Part shown: piece after piece, positions 62,718 to 64,000 of the stretch
How the letters are laid out: the number at the start of each line of letters is the position of its first letter
Numbering within the stretch: the stretch's first letter is position 1
DNA from: Collimonas humicola
Lineage (GTDB): Bacteria > Pseudomonadota > Gammaproteobacteria > Burkholderiales > Burkholderiaceae_D
Reading direction: 5' to 3'
Assembly: GCF_018304945.1 (NCBI RefSeq)
Contig: NZ_JAGQEE010000001.1
Location: 1,798,001-1,862,000, forward strand
Length of the DNA: 64,000 bases
Notes under the pieces: model-generated
What the model saw: only the letters and a program-made list of their open reading frames with translations
What the model was told of the DNA's origin: nothing
Databases searched by the model: none
Translations under genes and position numbers: made by a program

Positions 62718-64000
62718 ATGAATAATGACGCTTTTCTTGCTGCCTGCCGCGATGCCATTGGCGATTCGCATATGCTCACCAGCGACGCCGACAAGGCCGG
62801 CTACCTGACCGACCAGCGCCAGCGCTATACCGGCCAGGCGCTAGCAGTCGCCAAACCAGCCAACACCGCCGAAGTCGCCAGACTGGTCCAGCTCTGCAAC
62901 CAGTTCCGCATCCCCATCGTCCCCCAAGGCGGCAACACCGGCCTGGTGCTGGGCAGCGTCCCCGACCAAAGCGGCCACGCAATCGTACTGTCGCTAAAAC
63001 GCCTGAACCGGATCCGCGCCATAGATCCGACAAACCACACCATCACCGCAGAAGCCGGCTGCATCCTGCAACAGGTGCAAGAAGCCGCCGCGACAGCAAA
63101 CCGCCTGCTCCCCCTCTCGCTGGCCGCCGAAGGCAGCTGCACCATAGGCGGCAACCTCTCCACCAACGCCGGCGGCACCGCCGTCCTGCGCTACGGCAAC
63201 AGCAGAGAACTCTGCCTGGGACTGGAAGTCGTCACCGCCCAAGGCGACATCATGCACGGCCTGCGCGGCCTGAGAAAAGACAACACCGGCTACGACCTGC
63301 GCGACCTCTACATCGGCGCCGAAGGCACCTTAGGCATCATCACCGCCGCCGTCCTGAAACTCTTCCCCCAACCCAAAGTCCAGCTGACCGCCGTGGCCGC
63401 GCTGCAAAGCCCGACCGCCGCGCTGCGCCTGCTGACGCTGGCGCAAGAACGCTGCGGCGCCACCCTGACCGGCTTTGAACTGATGTCCGACCTGTGCCTG
63501 CAGCTGGTGGCCAAGCACTTCCCGCAATTGCAATTCCCCTTCGGCCAGCATCATCCCTACTACGTCCTGCTGGAACTGTCCGACAGCGAACCCGCCCCCC
63601 ATGCCAGCATGCTGCTGGAAGCACTGATGAGCGAAGCGCTGGAACAGGATATCTGCCAGGACGCCGTGCTGGCCAGCTCCGGCGCCCAGTCGCGGGCGCT
63701 ATGGCAGCTGCGCGAAAGCATCTCCTCAGCCCAGGCCAAAGAGGGCAAGAACATCAAGCACGACATCTCGCTGCCGATCTCCCGCATCGCCGAATTCATC
63801 GCCGACACCGACGCCCTGCTGCAGCAGCGCTTCCCGGGCTGCCGCAATGTCACCTTCGGCCACCTGGGCGACGGCAACCTGCACTACAACGTTTCGCCGC
63901 CCGCAGGCGTCGAAGCCGACCGCTTCATCGAACAGCAGGCCGCCATCAACCTGCTCGTGCACGACAGCGTCAACCGCATGGACGGTTCGATTTCAGCCGA
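62718..64000 (+). CDS. GlcD-type FAD-linked oxidase (cut by window edge)
   Basis: The first 427 codons of an FAD-binding oxidoreductase of the GlcD/D-lactate dehydrogenase/D-2-hydroxyglutarate dehydrogenase group, open to the window end. FAD-binding segments PQGGNTGLVLGS and EGSCTIGGNLSTNAGGT are followed by GAEGTLGIITAAVLKLFPQP and the active-site FGHLGDGNLHYN. The motif HLGDGNLH marks the metal-binding branch acting on D-2-hydroxy acids. The exact substrate cannot be told. It starts 48 bp after repeat copy 3. Confidence 0.9.
   Translation, partial: MNNDAFLAACRDAIGDSHMLTSDADKAGYLTDQRQRYTGQALAVAKPANTAEVARLVQLCNQFRIPIVPQGGNTGLVLGSVPDQSGHAIVLSLKRLNRIRAIDPTNHTITAEAGCILQQVQEAAATANRLLPLSLAAEGSCTIGGNLSTNAGGTAVLRYGNSRELCLGLEVVTAQGDIMHGLRGLRKDNTGYDLRDLYIGAEGTLGIITAAVLKLFPQPKVQLTAVAALQSPTAALRLLTLAQERCGATLTGFELMSDLCLQLVAKHFPQLQFPFGQHHPYYVLLELSDSEPAPHASMLLEALMSEALEQDICQDAVLASSGAQSRALWQLRESISSAQAKEGKNIKHDISLPISRIAEFIADTDALLQQRFPGCRNVTFGHLGDGNLHYNVSPPAGVEADRFIEQQAAINLLVHDSVNRMDGSISA

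Overview
The window reads as chromosomal core DNA of a GC-rich betaproteobacterium in the Burkholderiales, most likely Oxalobacteraceae (Collimonas/Herbaspirillum-like). This rests on protein family resemblance and on the gene order rpmF-plsX-fabHDG-acpP-fabF-rpoE-rseAB-degP-lepA-lepB-rnc-era-recO-pdxJ-acpS. It is an inference; no rRNA or other taxonomic marker is present. No phage, insertion sequence, CRISPR, tRNA or rRNA was seen.

Layout. From 1 to 20.4 kb every gene is on the minus strand. In transcription order these are yceD and rpmF, the fatty-acid/phospholipid genes (plsX, fabH, fabD, fabG, acpP, fabF), a YgfX-like membrane protein, the sigma-E envelope stress module (rpoE, rseA, rseB, degP-type protease), a glutaredoxin-like protein, the translation/export/RNA block (lepA, lepB, a DUF4845 protein, rnc, era, recO), a BenE-type transporter, pdxJ and the start of acpS. 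From 20.5 to 26 kb lie maf and an RsmI-like methylase (+), then an SppA-type peptidase, a Rieske protein, a Gph-like phosphatase and RluC (-). From 26.5 to 34.7 kb (+) come RNase E with a long possibly structured leader, the molybdenum cofactor genes moaA-mobA-moeA, an MFS transporter and a GNAT protein.

From 34.7 to 36 kb are small accessory genes (DUF1810, VOC, a lipoprotein). From 36.2 to 42.6 kb is a complete heme acquisition operon: Fur box, TonB receptor, hemS, hmuT, hmuU, hmuV. Converging on it with a 3-bp gap is the least explained part of the window, 42.6-45.7 kb. This is a three-gene, ATGA-coupled, lower-GC operon in which a membrane-anchored ClpA/B-D2-type AAA+ ATPase is flanked by two single-pass proteins of unknown function.

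From 45.8 to 56.6 kb (-) are rmuC, a truncated hemoglobin, an FtsX-like giant permease without a neighbouring ATPase, a DUF4126 protein, aroC, a Tat-exported nucleoside hydrolase, an MFS-PlsC fusion, a TM2 protein and a CBS protein. From 56.8 to 64 kb are an O-acetylhomoserine sulfhydrylase-like enzyme, an alpha/beta hydrolase, a DUF962 protein, yihY (-), wrbA, a DUF2069 protein and the start of a GlcD-type FAD oxidase.

Both ends of the window carry intergenic palindromes with the same TGGGGTCAGAGT arms. At the right end they sit in a 520-bp pile-up of repeat families (18-bp tandem repeat, 95-nt inverted repeat, AAAGAAAGT palindrome).
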